Part shown: positions 49,948-58,104 of the stretch, piece after piece | Position numbering within the stretch: position 1 is the stretch's first letter | How the letters are laid out: each line of letters starts with the position of its first letter | Origin: Pseudomonadota bacterium | GTDB taxonomy: Bacteria; Pseudomonadota; Alphaproteobacteria; Sphingomonadales; Sphingomonadaceae | Assembly (NCBI GenBank): GCA_023423655.1 | Contig: JAFAFE010000006.1 | Span: 434,001 to 498,000 of the forward strand | Reading direction: 5' to 3' | DNA: 64,000 bases | Notes under the pieces: model-generated | What the model saw: the letters and a program-made list of their open reading frames with translations, nothing else | Told to the model about the DNA's origin: nothing | Databases searched by the model: none | Made by a program: the position numbers and the translations under genes

Positions 49948-51591
49948 TTAGAAATCCATGCCGCCCATGCCGCCCATGCCGCCGCCCATCGGCATAGCCG
50001 GGGCCTTGTCTTCGGGCAGTTCCGAAACAGCCGCTTCGGTGGTGATGAGCAGACCAGCAACCGATGCTGCATTCTGGAGTGCGGTGCGGACAACCTTGGT
50101 CGGGTCGATCACGCCCGCCGACACCAGATTTTCATAGGCTTCGGTTGCCGCGTTAAAGCCGAACGAGCTGTCGTCCTGATCGAGCAGCTTGCCCGAAACG
50201 ACCGCGCCGTCATGGCCCGCATTTTCCGCGATCTGGCGAACAAGAGCCGACAGCGAGCGACGGACAATGTCCACGCCGCGGGTCTGGTCGTCATTTTCGC
50301 CATCGACGCCGTCAAGCGCCTTGGTCGCGTAAAGAAGCGCGGTACCGCCGCCGGGGACGATGCCTTCTTCAACGGCCGCGCGGGTTGCATGGAGCGCATC
50401 GTCGACGCGGTCCTTGCGTTCCTTCACTTCAACCTCGGTCGCGCCGCCAACCTTGATCACGGCCACGCCGCCAGCAAGTTTCGCGAGACGCTCTTGCAGC
50501 TTTTCGCGGTCATAATCGGACGTGGTGTTTTCGATCTGCGCACGGATCGCTTCAACGCGGCCCTTGATCGCAGCTTCGTCACCCGCACCGTCAACGATGG
50601 TGGTGTTATCCTTGTCGATGGTGACGCGCTTGGCCTGACCGAGCATACCGAGCGTGACATTTTCCAGCTTGATGCCAAGGTCTTCCGAAACCATTTCACC
50701 CTTGGTGAGAATGGCAATATCTTCGAGCATCGCCTTGCGACGGTCGCCGAAGCCCGGCGCCTTAACCGCAGCAACCTTGAGGCCGCCGCGCAGCTTGTTG
50801 ACCACGAGGGTCGCCAAAGCTTCGCCTTCAATATCTTCCGCGATGATGAGGAGCGGACGGCCCGACTGGACCACAGCTTCCAAAATCGGGAGCATGGCCT
50901 GCAGGTTCGACAGCTTCTTTTCGTGGATGAGGATGTAAGGGTCGTTCAGTTCGACCGTCATCTTTTCCGGATTGGTGATGAAGTAAGGCGACAGATAACC
51001 GCGGTCGAACTGCATCCCTTCAACAACGTCGAGTTCAAATTCGAGACCCTTGGCTTCTTCAACCGTGATCACGCCTTCCTTGCCGACCTTGTCCATGGCT
51101 TCGGCAATTTTTTCGCCGACTTCCTTGTCGCCATTGGCCGAGATGGTGCCGACCTGCGCGATTTCCGACGAACCGGCAACCGGCTTCGAACGGCCCTGAA
51201 TGTCCGCAACAACCTTGCCGACAGCCAGATCAACGCCGCGCTTCAGGTCCATCGGGTTCATGCCCGCAGCCACCGACTTCATGCCTTCGCGCACGATAGC
51301 TTGCGCAAGAACGGTCGCGGTGGTGGTGCCGTCACCAGCGATGTCGTTGGTCTTCGATGCGACTTCGCGCACCATCTGCGCGCCCATATTTTCGAACTTG
51401 TCCTTGAGTTCGATTTCCTTGGCGACCGAAACACCATCCTTGGTGATGCGCGGTGCGCCAAAGCTTTTGTCGATAACGACGTTGCGGCCCTTGGGGCCAA
51501 GCGTGACCTTCACAGCGTCGGCGAGGACGTCCACGCCCTTCAAAATACGTTCGCGCGCGTCGCGGCCGAATTTTACGTCTTTAGCAGCCAT
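49948..51591 (-). CDS. groEL: Chaperonin GroEL (Hsp60)
   Basis: This 547-residue chaperonin is full length. It starts MAAKDVKFGRDARERIL, has the ATP-site motifs TLGPKGRNVVIDKSFG and NDIAGDGTTTATVLAQ, the apical domain, and the Gly/Met-rich tail MGGGMGGMGGMDF. It folds proteins in the cytosol with GroES. The ATG has AAAGGAC upstream. It is downstream of groES with a repeat element between them, and is the only groEL in the window. Confidence 0.98.
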   Translation of the reverse strand: MAAKDVKFGRDARERILKGVDVLADAVKVTLGPKGRNVVIDKSFGAPRITKDGVSVAKEIELKDKFENMGAQMVREVASKTNDIAGDGTTTATVLAQAIVREGMKSVAAGMNPMDLKRGVDLAVGKVVADIQGRSKPVAGSSEIAQVGTISANGDKEVGEKIAEAMDKVGKEGVITVEEAKGLEFELDVVEGMQFDRGYLSPYFITNPEKMTVELNDPYILIHEKKLSNLQAMLPILEAVVQSGRPLLIIAEDIEGEALATLVVNKLRGGLKVAAVKAPGFGDRRKAMLEDIAILTKGEMVSEDLGIKLENVTLGMLGQAKRVTIDKDNTTIVDGAGDEAAIKGRVEAIRAQIENTTSDYDREKLQERLAKLAGGVAVIKVGGATEVEVKERKDRVDDALHATRAAVEEGIVPGGGTALLYATKALDGVDGENDDQTRGVDIVRRSLSALVRQIAENAGHDGAVVSGKLLDQDDSSFGFNAATEAYENLVSAGVIDPTKVVRTALQNAASVAGLLITTEAAVSELPEDKAPAMPMGGGMGGMGGMDF

Positions 51592-51614
51592 TTTAATGTC
51601 CTTTCAAAAATTCA

Positions 51615-51709
51615 CCCCGTCATTCCCGCGAAGGCGGGAATCCATCTCGTGAGCGCGTCGCCTAGCGGACCGGTCAGGAGATGGATCCCCGGTCAAGCCG
51701 GGGATGACG
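51615..51709. repeat. Dispersed palindromic element between groES and groEL
   Basis: Ends carry TTCCCGC-GAAG-GCGGGAA and ATCCCCGG-TCAAG-CCGGGGAT. It is the inverted counterpart of the element at 44531-44625, with matching 'ATCCATCTC' inner flanks. It occupies most of the 128-bp groES-groEL spacer. Confidence 0.8.
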
Positions 51710-51719
51710 CAAATTTAAA

Positions 51720-52007
51720 TCAGCCCAGTATGCCGAGAATGTCGGATTCTTTCATGATGAGCAGATCTTCGCCATCAACCTTGATTTCGGTGCCCGACCA
51801 TTTGCCGAACAACACGCGGTCGCCGGTTTTGACGTCCGGCTTGATGCGGTCGCCATCTTCATTGTAAGCGCCTTCGCCAACGGCGATTACTTCGCCTTCA
51901 GCGGGCTTTTCCTTGGCATTGTCGGGGATGATGATGCCGCCAGCGGTCTTTTCCTCGGCCTCGACACGGCGGACCAGCACACGGTCGTGCAACGGACGAA
52001 ATTTCAT
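51720..52007 (-). CDS. groES: Co-chaperonin GroES
   Basis: This 95-residue lid of the GroEL chamber has the family layout MKFRPLHDRVLVRRVEAEEKTAGGIIIPD with the mobile loop at about residues 18-32, and ends LLIMKESDILGILG. The ATG has AGGGAG 7 bases upstream. It heads groES-groEL behind a CIRCE element and a TTGACG-type promoter. Confidence 0.98.
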   Translation of the reverse strand: MKFRPLHDRVLVRRVEAEEKTAGGIIIPDNAKEKPAEGEVIAVGEGAYNEDGDRIKPDVKTGDRVLFGKWSGTEIKVDGEDLLIMKESDILGILG

Positions 52008-52055
52008 AATAAGCTCCCTTGCTTTCTGTTTGCCTGATGCAAATGAAATGGATTT

Positions 52056-52082
52056 TTGGCACTCAACAATCTTGAGTGCTAA
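52056..52082. promoter_or_regulatory. CIRCE element (HrcA operator) of groESL
   Basis: TTGGCACTC-N9-GAGTGCTAA matches the CIRCE consensus TTAGCACTC-N9-GAGTGCTAA with one change. It is 49 bp upstream of the groES ATG, inside the transcribed leader or just after the promoter. HrcA repression is the established role of this element. Confidence 0.92.
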
Positions 52083-52090
52083 CGAGCCGC

Positions 52091-52119
52091 GATATGGTTC
52101 GCCAATGTGACAGCGTCAA
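52091..52119 (-). promoter_or_regulatory. groES promoter
   Basis: On the minus strand, CTTGACG with TTGACG at 52114-52119 is followed after 17 bases by CATATC (52091-52096), 9 bp before the CIRCE element. The CTTG start of the -35 region would also allow sigma-32 recognition. Confidence 0.65.
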
Positions 52120-52177
52120 GTCCGACATGGGAGAATCTTTTGACGGTTCGGTAACTTGTTGCGGTTACACGGTAGAT

Positions 52178-52651
52178 ATGCAGGAGAATACAGAGTTTTT
52201 GGTTGAGTTAGGAAAGGCGCATGCTTTCCGTTCCGAACTTCTTGATGGATTCTCGGAATTGGAAATCTGGGTGTCCAGCAATGCTGCTAACGGCAAAGCA
52301 AGTGGTGCCTGTCTTGGGCAAAAACTCAACGCCTTGATTCAAGACGGGGATAAAGTTTCCAAAAAGCTTGCCAAAGATATTTTGGATATACTCCCCCAAC
52401 GTAACGCGATTGTTCATTCGTGTATCGAAATATTGCAAGCCGGAGATGGCCCTCGCTGGTGTTTCCACCTTTCCCTGCCATCAAATTTGCCCACAGCATT
52501 TTTGATGCCAGAACAAGATGTTGAACAATTACGCCGCAGGCTGAGACAGCTTAGCCATAGATGCCATCAGTCGGCATCGGCTAAGGCCGCAACTGCGACG
52601 ACGGCAACAGCCCCAGCCGCTGCCTCCGCGACCAGCGCGTCAGCATCATGA
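52178..52651 (+). CDS. HEPN-like protein with atypical base composition
   Basis: This 157-residue, mostly helical protein has the R-N-x3-H motif (R75-NAIV-H80), placed after two helices as in HEPN domains, which are often RNases in toxin-antitoxin or defence systems. The assignment rests on this motif and the helical pattern, so it is tentative. GC is about 40-47 percent over the core, against about 60 percent around it, suggesting transfer. From about residue 135 the tail runs antisense through the end of the MATE gene. The start is uncertain: ATG 52178 would be leaderless behind a TTGACG at 52140; ATG 52127 adds 17 residues. It is divergent from groES. No antitoxin gene is seen. Confidence 0.6.
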   Translation: MQENTEFLVELGKAHAFRSELLDGFSELEIWVSSNAANGKASGACLGQKLNALIQDGDKVSKKLAKDILDILPQRNAIVHSCIEILQAGDGPRWCFHLSLPSNLPTAFLMPEQDVEQLRRRLRQLSHRCHQSASAKAATATTATAPAAASATSASAS

Positions 52652-54005
52652 TGGATACGGCGGTGAGACCGAGCGCGAGGCCGGTCCATACGCCCACGCC
52701 TTCCCATCCGGCCCAGAACGCCAATCCCGCACCGGACCCTAAGCCGACCAGCCAATAGCCAAGCCCGGCATATATCATCGGGATGGTGGTATCGTGAAGG
52801 CCGCGCAGCATCGCCGCGCCGACGACCTGCGCGCCATCTGCCAGTTGGAAAATCGCCGCAACGCCGAGGAAACTCACGGCCAGTGCGAAAACTTCAGGGT
52901 TGCCGGGCTTGGTCACATCCACGAACAGGCCGACCAGCTCGCGCGGGAATAGCCACATGATCGCGGCGGCGACCGCCATAAAGCCCATCGCCAGCACAAA
53001 CGATGCCCAACCTGCACGCGTAATCCATTCATGGTCCTTGGCGCCATAGGCCATGCCGACGCGGATCGTGGTCGCCTGCGAAATGCCGAGCGGCACCATG
53101 AAGCTGATCGCGGCCAGTTGCAGCGCCACTGCATGGGCGGCAATCGAGGTCGTGTTGATGAGGCCCATCAGCATGACGGCTGCCGAAAATACCGTAACCT
53201 CGAACGCCAAGGTCAGCGCAATCGGGGTGCCGAGCCGGAAAATTTCGCGCAACCGCTCACCGTCCCACCGGAAAAAGCGCCCGAAAATATGGTAGCGGCG
53301 GAAATTGCGCTGGAGCAGCACAATGGCGGCCAGCACGAGGAACATGAAGGTTGTCGTGAGGGTGCTGGCAATGCCCGACCCTTGCAGGCCAAGCGCGGGA
53401 AAGCCCCAATGGCCGAAAATCAGCGCCCAGTTGAGCGCCGCATTGACGCCCACGCCGATCAATACGACGAGCAGCGCCCATAAGGGCTTACCCAGCGCCG
53501 CGACGAAAATCCGCAGCACGACAATGCCCATTGCGGGGAGCAGGCTCCATTGGAGCCAGCGCATAAACTCTGCGGAATGGGCCGCCAGCACAGGGTCCTG
53601 GCCAAGCAATCTCACCAAAATCCATTCGACATTCCACAAGAGCAGCCAGCCGGCGAGCGCGAACAGGATTGCCGCCCACAGCCCCATGCGCACGCTGCGC
53701 CGCACTTCGCGCACGCTGTTCGAGCGCGCACCAAGCTCGCTCGCGACAAGCGGGGCGACAGCGGTGACAAGGCCGGTGCCGGTGAACAGCAACACCGAAA
53801 TCAAATTGGTCGCGAGCGCCGATGCCGCCAATTCGGTCGCGCCCAGCTTGCCGATGAGCAACACATCGGTCGCGTAAATCGCGGTCTGCGACAGGTTCGC
53901 CAGCACCAGCGGCCAAGCCAGCGCCAACGTCGCACGAAACTCCGCCCCCCACCCGGCAGGCGCGGCAACAAGCTTTTCGGGCGGTGGGTAAACGACTGTA
54001 TCCAT
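52581..54005 (-). CDS. MATE family multidrug efflux transporter
   Basis: This 474-residue inner-membrane protein has twelve hydrophobic helices in two related halves and the MATE pattern: LALAWPLVLANLSQTAIYATDVLLIGKLG at the start of half one, and LGTPIALTLAFEVTVFSAAVMLMGLINT and GISQATTIRVGMAYG in half two. It exports drugs or metabolites using a sodium or proton gradient; specificity is unknown (NorM-like). The start has GGCGGA upstream. Its last 71 bp overlap the HEPN-like gene on the opposite strand. Confidence 0.9.
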   Translation of the reverse strand: MDTVVYPPPEKLVAAPAGWGAEFRATLALAWPLVLANLSQTAIYATDVLLIGKLGATELAASALATNLISVLLFTGTGLVTAVAPLVASELGARSNSVREVRRSVRMGLWAAILFALAGWLLLWNVEWILVRLLGQDPVLAAHSAEFMRWLQWSLLPAMGIVVLRIFVAALGKPLWALLVVLIGVGVNAALNWALIFGHWGFPALGLQGSGIASTLTTTFMFLVLAAIVLLQRNFRRYHIFGRFFRWDGERLREIFRLGTPIALTLAFEVTVFSAAVMLMGLINTTSIAAHAVALQLAAISFMVPLGISQATTIRVGMAYGAKDHEWITRAGWASFVLAMGFMAVAAAIMWLFPRELVGLFVDVTKPGNPEVFALAVSFLGVAAIFQLADGAQVVGAAMLRGLHDTTIPMIYAGLGYWLVGLGSGAGLAFWAGWEGVGVWTGLALGLTAVSIMMLTRWSRRQRLGLLPSSQLRP

Positions 54006-54125
54006 AAGCGATCCGCCATGCAGGAAGCATCGGCATGTGACAAGCGTGTGTAGGGGGGGGAAAAAATAAGGATGGGGGATGGAGTTATAATTTCAGCCCC
54101 ATGAGGTTTACACACCCACCCCTAA

Positions 54126-54229
54126 CCCCTCCCGCAAGCGGGAGGGGAATTGTGTTGCGCCAAACTAGAAAGGATGCGCCAAACGGGAGAGGAATTGCCA
54201 ACGCCATCCCCTCCCGCCTGCGGGAGGGG
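54126..54229. repeat. Pair of CCCCTCCCGC palindromes
   Basis: CCCCTCCCGC-AA-GCGGGAGGGG (54126-54147) and CCCCTCCCGC-CT-GCGGGAGGGG (54208-54229) lie 60 bp apart. A third copy is at 18284-18305. The gap 54006-54372 otherwise shows no gene or signal I can name. Confidence 0.7.
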
Positions 54230-54372
54230 CAACAAAGCCTTAATGAGCGTAAGCGAATTTAGGCGCGTGGGGTGGGCAGTGGTTTCCACAAGCCTTCCCC
54301 CCAAACCCCAAACTGTATTAATATCCTAAAACGCCCTTGTGTTAGCGCGCGTCCCGGCATATTTTGGGTTTC

Positions 54373-56364
54373 ATGACCGACAGCAGCCTTGCGCATGATG
54401 CGCCCCTCCCCCGCCCTTCCGTTCCTGCAAGCGCGCCGCGTGATGCGGGGGCAGCGAAAAGCTCCAACCGTGCCTTTATGGGCAAAGCCTGGCGCATATT
54501 GGTTGGCATCAAGGATGCGCTCGCGCTCCTTTTCCTGTTGGTTTTCTTTGTCATGCTGTTCGGCTTTCTGCGCGGCACGCCCAATCCTAGCATCGTGAGC
54601 GACGGCGCGTTGGTGTTGAAACTCAAAGGCACGATTACCGAACAGCCCGCCGATATCGACCTCATGACCGCGCTTCAGGGCGGCGAGAATATGCCGCAGG
54701 AATATCGCGCCCGCGATGTGATCCGCGCGCTCGAAACCGCCGCGACCGATAAACGCGTCAAAGCGGTGGTCCTCGACCTTGATTCGTTTCTGGGCGGCGG
54801 TCAGGTGACCTTGGGCGATGTCGGCCAAGCGATCGACAAGGTGCGCGCGGCGAAAAAGCCGGTCTTTGCCTATGCCACCGCTTATACCGATGATGCCTAT
54901 CAACTCGCCGCCCATGCGTCGGAAATCTGGATGAATGATTTCGGCCAAGCGGTCATCACCGGCCCAGGCGGGTCGAACCTTTATTTCAAAGGGCTGATCG
55001 ACCAGTTGGGCGCGAAGGCGCATATCTATCGCGTCGGCACGTTCAAGAGCGCGGTCGAGCCGTTCATGCGCAGCGACATGTCGCCCGAAGCCAAGGAAGC
55101 AACGCGCGCTTATGCCGATGTGCTGTGGACGCAATGGCTCGATCAGGTCAAAAAAGCGCGGCCCTCGGCGCAGATTGACGCCTATATGGCCGACCCTGTG
55201 ACGGTCGCCAAAGGCTTTAACAATGATATGGGCAAGGCCGCGTTGTCGATGAAGCTGGTCGATAAGCTCGGCGACAAAATCGCCTTTTCGCGCCGTGTTG
55301 CCGAAGTGACCGGCACAAGTGATACCAAAAAGCCGTGGGCGTTCAAATCCATCCCTTACAAGGCTTGGGTGGACAATAATCCCGCGCCTACCAGCGGCAC
55401 GCCGATTGCGGTAGTTCCGGTCGTCGGCACCATTGTCGATGGCAAACAACCGAGCGGCACCGCGGGCGGTGATACGGTTGCCAAACATATTATGAAGGCA
55501 GTCGCGGACGACAGCGTCAAGGCGCTTGTGCTGCGCGTCGATTCGCCGGGCGGATCGGTGCTGGCCTCCGAACAAATCCGTCAGGCGATTTTGCAGGCCA
55601 AGGCCAGAAAATTGCCGGTGGTTGTCTCGATGGCGAACTTGGCGGCAAGCGGTGGCTATTGGGTCTCGACGCCAGGCGATAAAGTGTTTGCAGAACCCGA
55701 CACCATCACCGGCTCGATCGGCGTGTTCGGGGTCATCCCCAGTTTTGAAGGCACGCTTGCCAAATGGGGTGTCAATGCCGACGGCATTAAAACCACGCCG
55801 CTGTCGGGGGAACCGGATGTGTTCAAGGGCTTCTCGCCCGAATTTGACGCGCTCGCCCAAGCCTCGGTCGAAGATATTTATGCGCGCTTCACCGGCCTTG
55901 TTGCCCAATCACGTAAACTGCCCATCGAAAAGGTGCAGGAAATCGCCGAAGGCCGTGTGTGGGCCGGTGGCACCGCCCACCAGATCGGCTTGGTCGATGG
56001 TTTTGGCGGGCTGGACGAGGCGGTTGCGGAAGCAGCGAAACTCGCCAAGCTTGACCCCAAGACCGTCTATCCCAAATATTTTGAAAATGAACCCGATGCG
56101 CTCGCCGAAATGCTCGCCACCTTCAATGCGCCTGCCGACAATGGCGATGAATGGAGCGACAATGCGGCCCAAGGCCTGTTCGCACAGGTCGCGCTCCAGC
56201 AAAAAGCCCGCATGGCCGCCGCCCTCGACCAGCTCAGCCTGCTCGCCAGCGGCGGCAATGTGCAGGCGCGCTGCCTCGAATGTGGCGACATGGTCGCACC
56301 CAAGACGCTGAAAGCCGATCAGGCGGAAGGTGTGTTGGCGAAACTGATGGCATTGTTCGGGTAA
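54373..56364 (+). CDS. sppA: Signal peptide peptidase SppA, 67K type
   Basis: This 663-residue membrane-bound serine protease degrades cleaved signal peptides. One transmembrane helix (about residues 46-66) is followed by two tandem domains. The general-base Lys is in VGTFKSAVEPF in the first domain, and the nucleophile Ser in NLAASGGYWVST in the second, the expected Ser-Lys pair of 67K SppA. The C-terminus has an extra CLECGDMVAPK motif with two Cys. The ATG at 54373 is preferred over a TTG at 54364. It is monocistronic. Confidence 0.92.
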   Translation: MTDSSLAHDAPLPRPSVPASAPRDAGAAKSSNRAFMGKAWRILVGIKDALALLFLLVFFVMLFGFLRGTPNPSIVSDGALVLKLKGTITEQPADIDLMTALQGGENMPQEYRARDVIRALETAATDKRVKAVVLDLDSFLGGGQVTLGDVGQAIDKVRAAKKPVFAYATAYTDDAYQLAAHASEIWMNDFGQAVITGPGGSNLYFKGLIDQLGAKAHIYRVGTFKSAVEPFMRSDMSPEAKEATRAYADVLWTQWLDQVKKARPSAQIDAYMADPVTVAKGFNNDMGKAALSMKLVDKLGDKIAFSRRVAEVTGTSDTKKPWAFKSIPYKAWVDNNPAPTSGTPIAVVPVVGTIVDGKQPSGTAGGDTVAKHIMKAVADDSVKALVLRVDSPGGSVLASEQIRQAILQAKARKLPVVVSMANLAASGGYWVSTPGDKVFAEPDTITGSIGVFGVIPSFEGTLAKWGVNADGIKTTPLSGEPDVFKGFSPEFDALAQASVEDIYARFTGLVAQSRKLPIEKVQEIAEGRVWAGGTAHQIGLVDGFGGLDEAVAEAAKLAKLDPKTVYPKYFENEPDALAEMLATFNAPADNGDEWSDNAAQGLFAQVALQQKARMAAALDQLSLLASGGNVQARCLECGDMVAPKTLKADQAEGVLAKLMALFG

Positions 56365-56375
56365 GCTGACATCAG

Positions 56376-56458
56376 CCCCTCCTCTTCAGGGGAGGGGCCT
56401 ACGGAGACTTAGGAATTTGAAGCGTAGCTGAAAATTCTTAGTCGGAGTGGGGTGGGGT
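56376..56458. repeat. Palindromic element of the CCCCTCC family, copy 1
   Basis: Hairpin CCCCTCC-x-GGGGAGGGG (56376-56397) followed by a 60-base tail. The 70 bases from 56389 are nearly identical to the reverse complement of 57931-57999. The two copies flank the TRIC-GNAT pair in inverted orientation. Confidence 0.75.
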
Positions 56459-56488
56459 TTGTCCGTCTGGCGCTATTCCCCGACAGCC

Positions 56489-57157
56489 TCACTCCCCGCC
56501 CGATTTATAGGTCGGTAGCGCCAGCCCGCGATGGATCGCTAGGCCGCGCAAGGTGAAGCCCGCTAGGGCCGCGATGCTCGCCGCTACCCAGAAATGCGCG
56601 CCCAACAAAAGCAGGACGACAAAGCCGCCTGCCGCCAGCGCGGCTGCGGTCACATATAATTCCGGCCGCATGATAATCGACGGTTCATGCGCCAGCACAT
56701 CGCGGATGATGCCGCCGACACAGGCGGTAATCACGCCCATCATCGCAGCGGGCAGCGGTTCGACATTGAAAGCGAGCGCCTTGGCGGTGCCGAAGACGGC
56801 ATAGGAGGCAAGCCCTACCGCATCGAACCAGTCGAGCGCCTTGCTGTTGCCGCGCGTATCGAACCAGAAATGGCGGGGCGAAAGCCAGGGGAGCAGCGCC
56901 ATCGCAAGGCACACAAAGGGCACCCAGCTTGCATGGACCCAGAAAACCGGTGCGCCGATCAACAGGTCGCGTACCGTCCCGCCGCCGACACCCGTGACTA
57001 CCGCGAAAAACACGAACGTCACCAATGTCTGCTCGCGTTTGGCCGCAGCGAGCGCGCCCGACAGCGCGAACACGGCAATGCCGATCACGTCCAGCACCGG
57101 CAACAGGGCGGGGGCCAGATGGGCAGGAAGCTGGGCAACGGAGGCGGTGTTAATCAT
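56489..57157 (-). CDS. TRIC-family cation channel protein (UPF0126 type)
   Basis: This 222-residue membrane protein has about six to seven helices in two related halves. The repeats LDVIGIAVFALSGALAAAKREQTLVTFVFFAVVTGVGGGTVRDLL and FDAVGLASYAVFGTAKAL...GVITACVGGIIRDVLAHEPSII are the GG-x-x-RD motifs of the TRIC-like YicG family, which forms trimeric cation channels in structural work. No regulatory signal is visible. It is divergent from the GNAT gene. Confidence 0.87.
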   Translation of the reverse strand: MINTASVAQLPAHLAPALLPVLDVIGIAVFALSGALAAAKREQTLVTFVFFAVVTGVGGGTVRDLLIGAPVFWVHASWVPFVCLAMALLPWLSPRHFWFDTRGNSKALDWFDAVGLASYAVFGTAKALAFNVEPLPAAMMGVITACVGGIIRDVLAHEPSIIMRPELYVTAAALAAGGFVVLLLLGAHFWVAASIAALAGFTLRGLAIHRGLALPTYKSGGE

Positions 57158-57289
57158 CGCGGCGCTAGTTGGCGCAAGGCGCGGCGGCGGTCAACTGTTT
57201 GCGTGACAACTGGCCCCGCGCGGACGTGGATGCTAAGGGGTGCGTCGGGAGGAGTGGTTGGAACTATCGTTAAGACAGGAAAGCAAAAT

Positions 57290-57790
57290 ATGACAAAAGG
57301 GCAAGGCTGGCGCTCCATGCGGAACGATGATCTGGACGCCGTTTCCGCCATTTCCGACGCGGTGCATCGCGATTTCCGGGAATCGCGCGACGTTTATGCC
57401 GAACGGCTCGCACTCTATCCGGCGGGCTGCATCGTGTTTGAACAGGAAGACGTGGTGAAAGGCTTTCTTGTCGCCCACCCTTGGCATGATGATGACGCCC
57501 CCGCCCTTGGCGCACGGCTCGGCAGCCTCCCGCACACACGCGACAATTTCTACCTCCACGACATCGCCCTCCTCCCCGAAACACGCGGCAGCGGCGCAGG
57601 CCGCAGCGCCACCGCCTATGTGCTGGCCCATGCCCAAGAAGCAGGGTTCGACCATATCAGCCTTGTCGCAGTGAATGGCGCGGACAGCTATTGGAAAGCC
57701 CAAGGCTTTGAAACGGTCGAAGCCACCAAGGATGGCGCTCCCCTGCCGGGCTATGGCGCGGGCACATATTTTATGCGGCGCGCGGTTTAA
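57290..57790 (+). CDS. GNAT family N-acetyltransferase
   Basis: This 166-residue acetyltransferase has the GNAT core: the beta-bulge FYLHDIALLPETRGSGAGRSATAYVLAHA holds the acetyl-CoA-binding R/Q-x-x-G-x-G/A region (ETRGSGAGRS), followed by FDHISLVAVNGADSYWKAQGFE. The substrate is unknown. The ATG at 57290 has AGGAAA upstream; an open frame far upstream is the antisense of the TRIC gene and is not used. Confidence 0.82.
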   Translation: MTKGQGWRSMRNDDLDAVSAISDAVHRDFRESRDVYAERLALYPAGCIVFEQEDVVKGFLVAHPWHDDDAPALGARLGSLPHTRDNFYLHDIALLPETRGSGAGRSATAYVLAHAQEAGFDHISLVAVNGADSYWKAQGFETVEATKDGAPLPGYGAGTYFMRRAV

Positions 57791-57853
57791 GGGGCGGGAG
57801 GCAGTGCCTTGTCGTTCGGGGTTGAGCGTGCGTTGCCGAGGACTCCGCCCTTA

Positions 57854-58006
57854 AGCCCCTCCTCCTTTAGGGGAGGGGTTGGGGTGGGGGCTGTCCGTAA
57901 AGCACAGAGCCAACCGATAGCCCCCACCCCACTACGACTAAGAATTTTCGCTACGCTTCAAATTCCTAAGTCTCCGTAGGCCCCTCCCCTAAAGGAGGAG
58001 GGGCTT
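57854..58006. repeat. Long palindromic element of the CCCCTCC family, copy 2
   Basis: Outer arms AGCCCCTCCTCCTTTAGGGG and its inverse at 57854-57877 and 57983-58006. The right part, 57931-57999, is the near-perfect reverse complement of 56389-56458. The rest of 57791-58104 holds the lpdA terminator. Confidence 0.8.
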
Positions 58007-58042
58007 AGGTTGCGCGAACCTCTTAAACATCCCCCGCCCAAC

Positions 58043-58079
58043 AAAAAAGGCCGCCCGGTTCCCCCGCGCGGCCTTTTTG
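58043..58079 (-). terminator. Terminator of the sucA-sucB-lpdA gene run
   Basis: AAAAAGGCCGC and GCGGCCTTTTT form an 11-bp perfect stem with a 13-base loop between 58043 and 58079. T-runs on both strands allow bidirectional termination. Confidence 0.85.
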
Positions 58080-58104
58080 TTACGTCCGGCTGTCCCGCCG
58101 CCAA

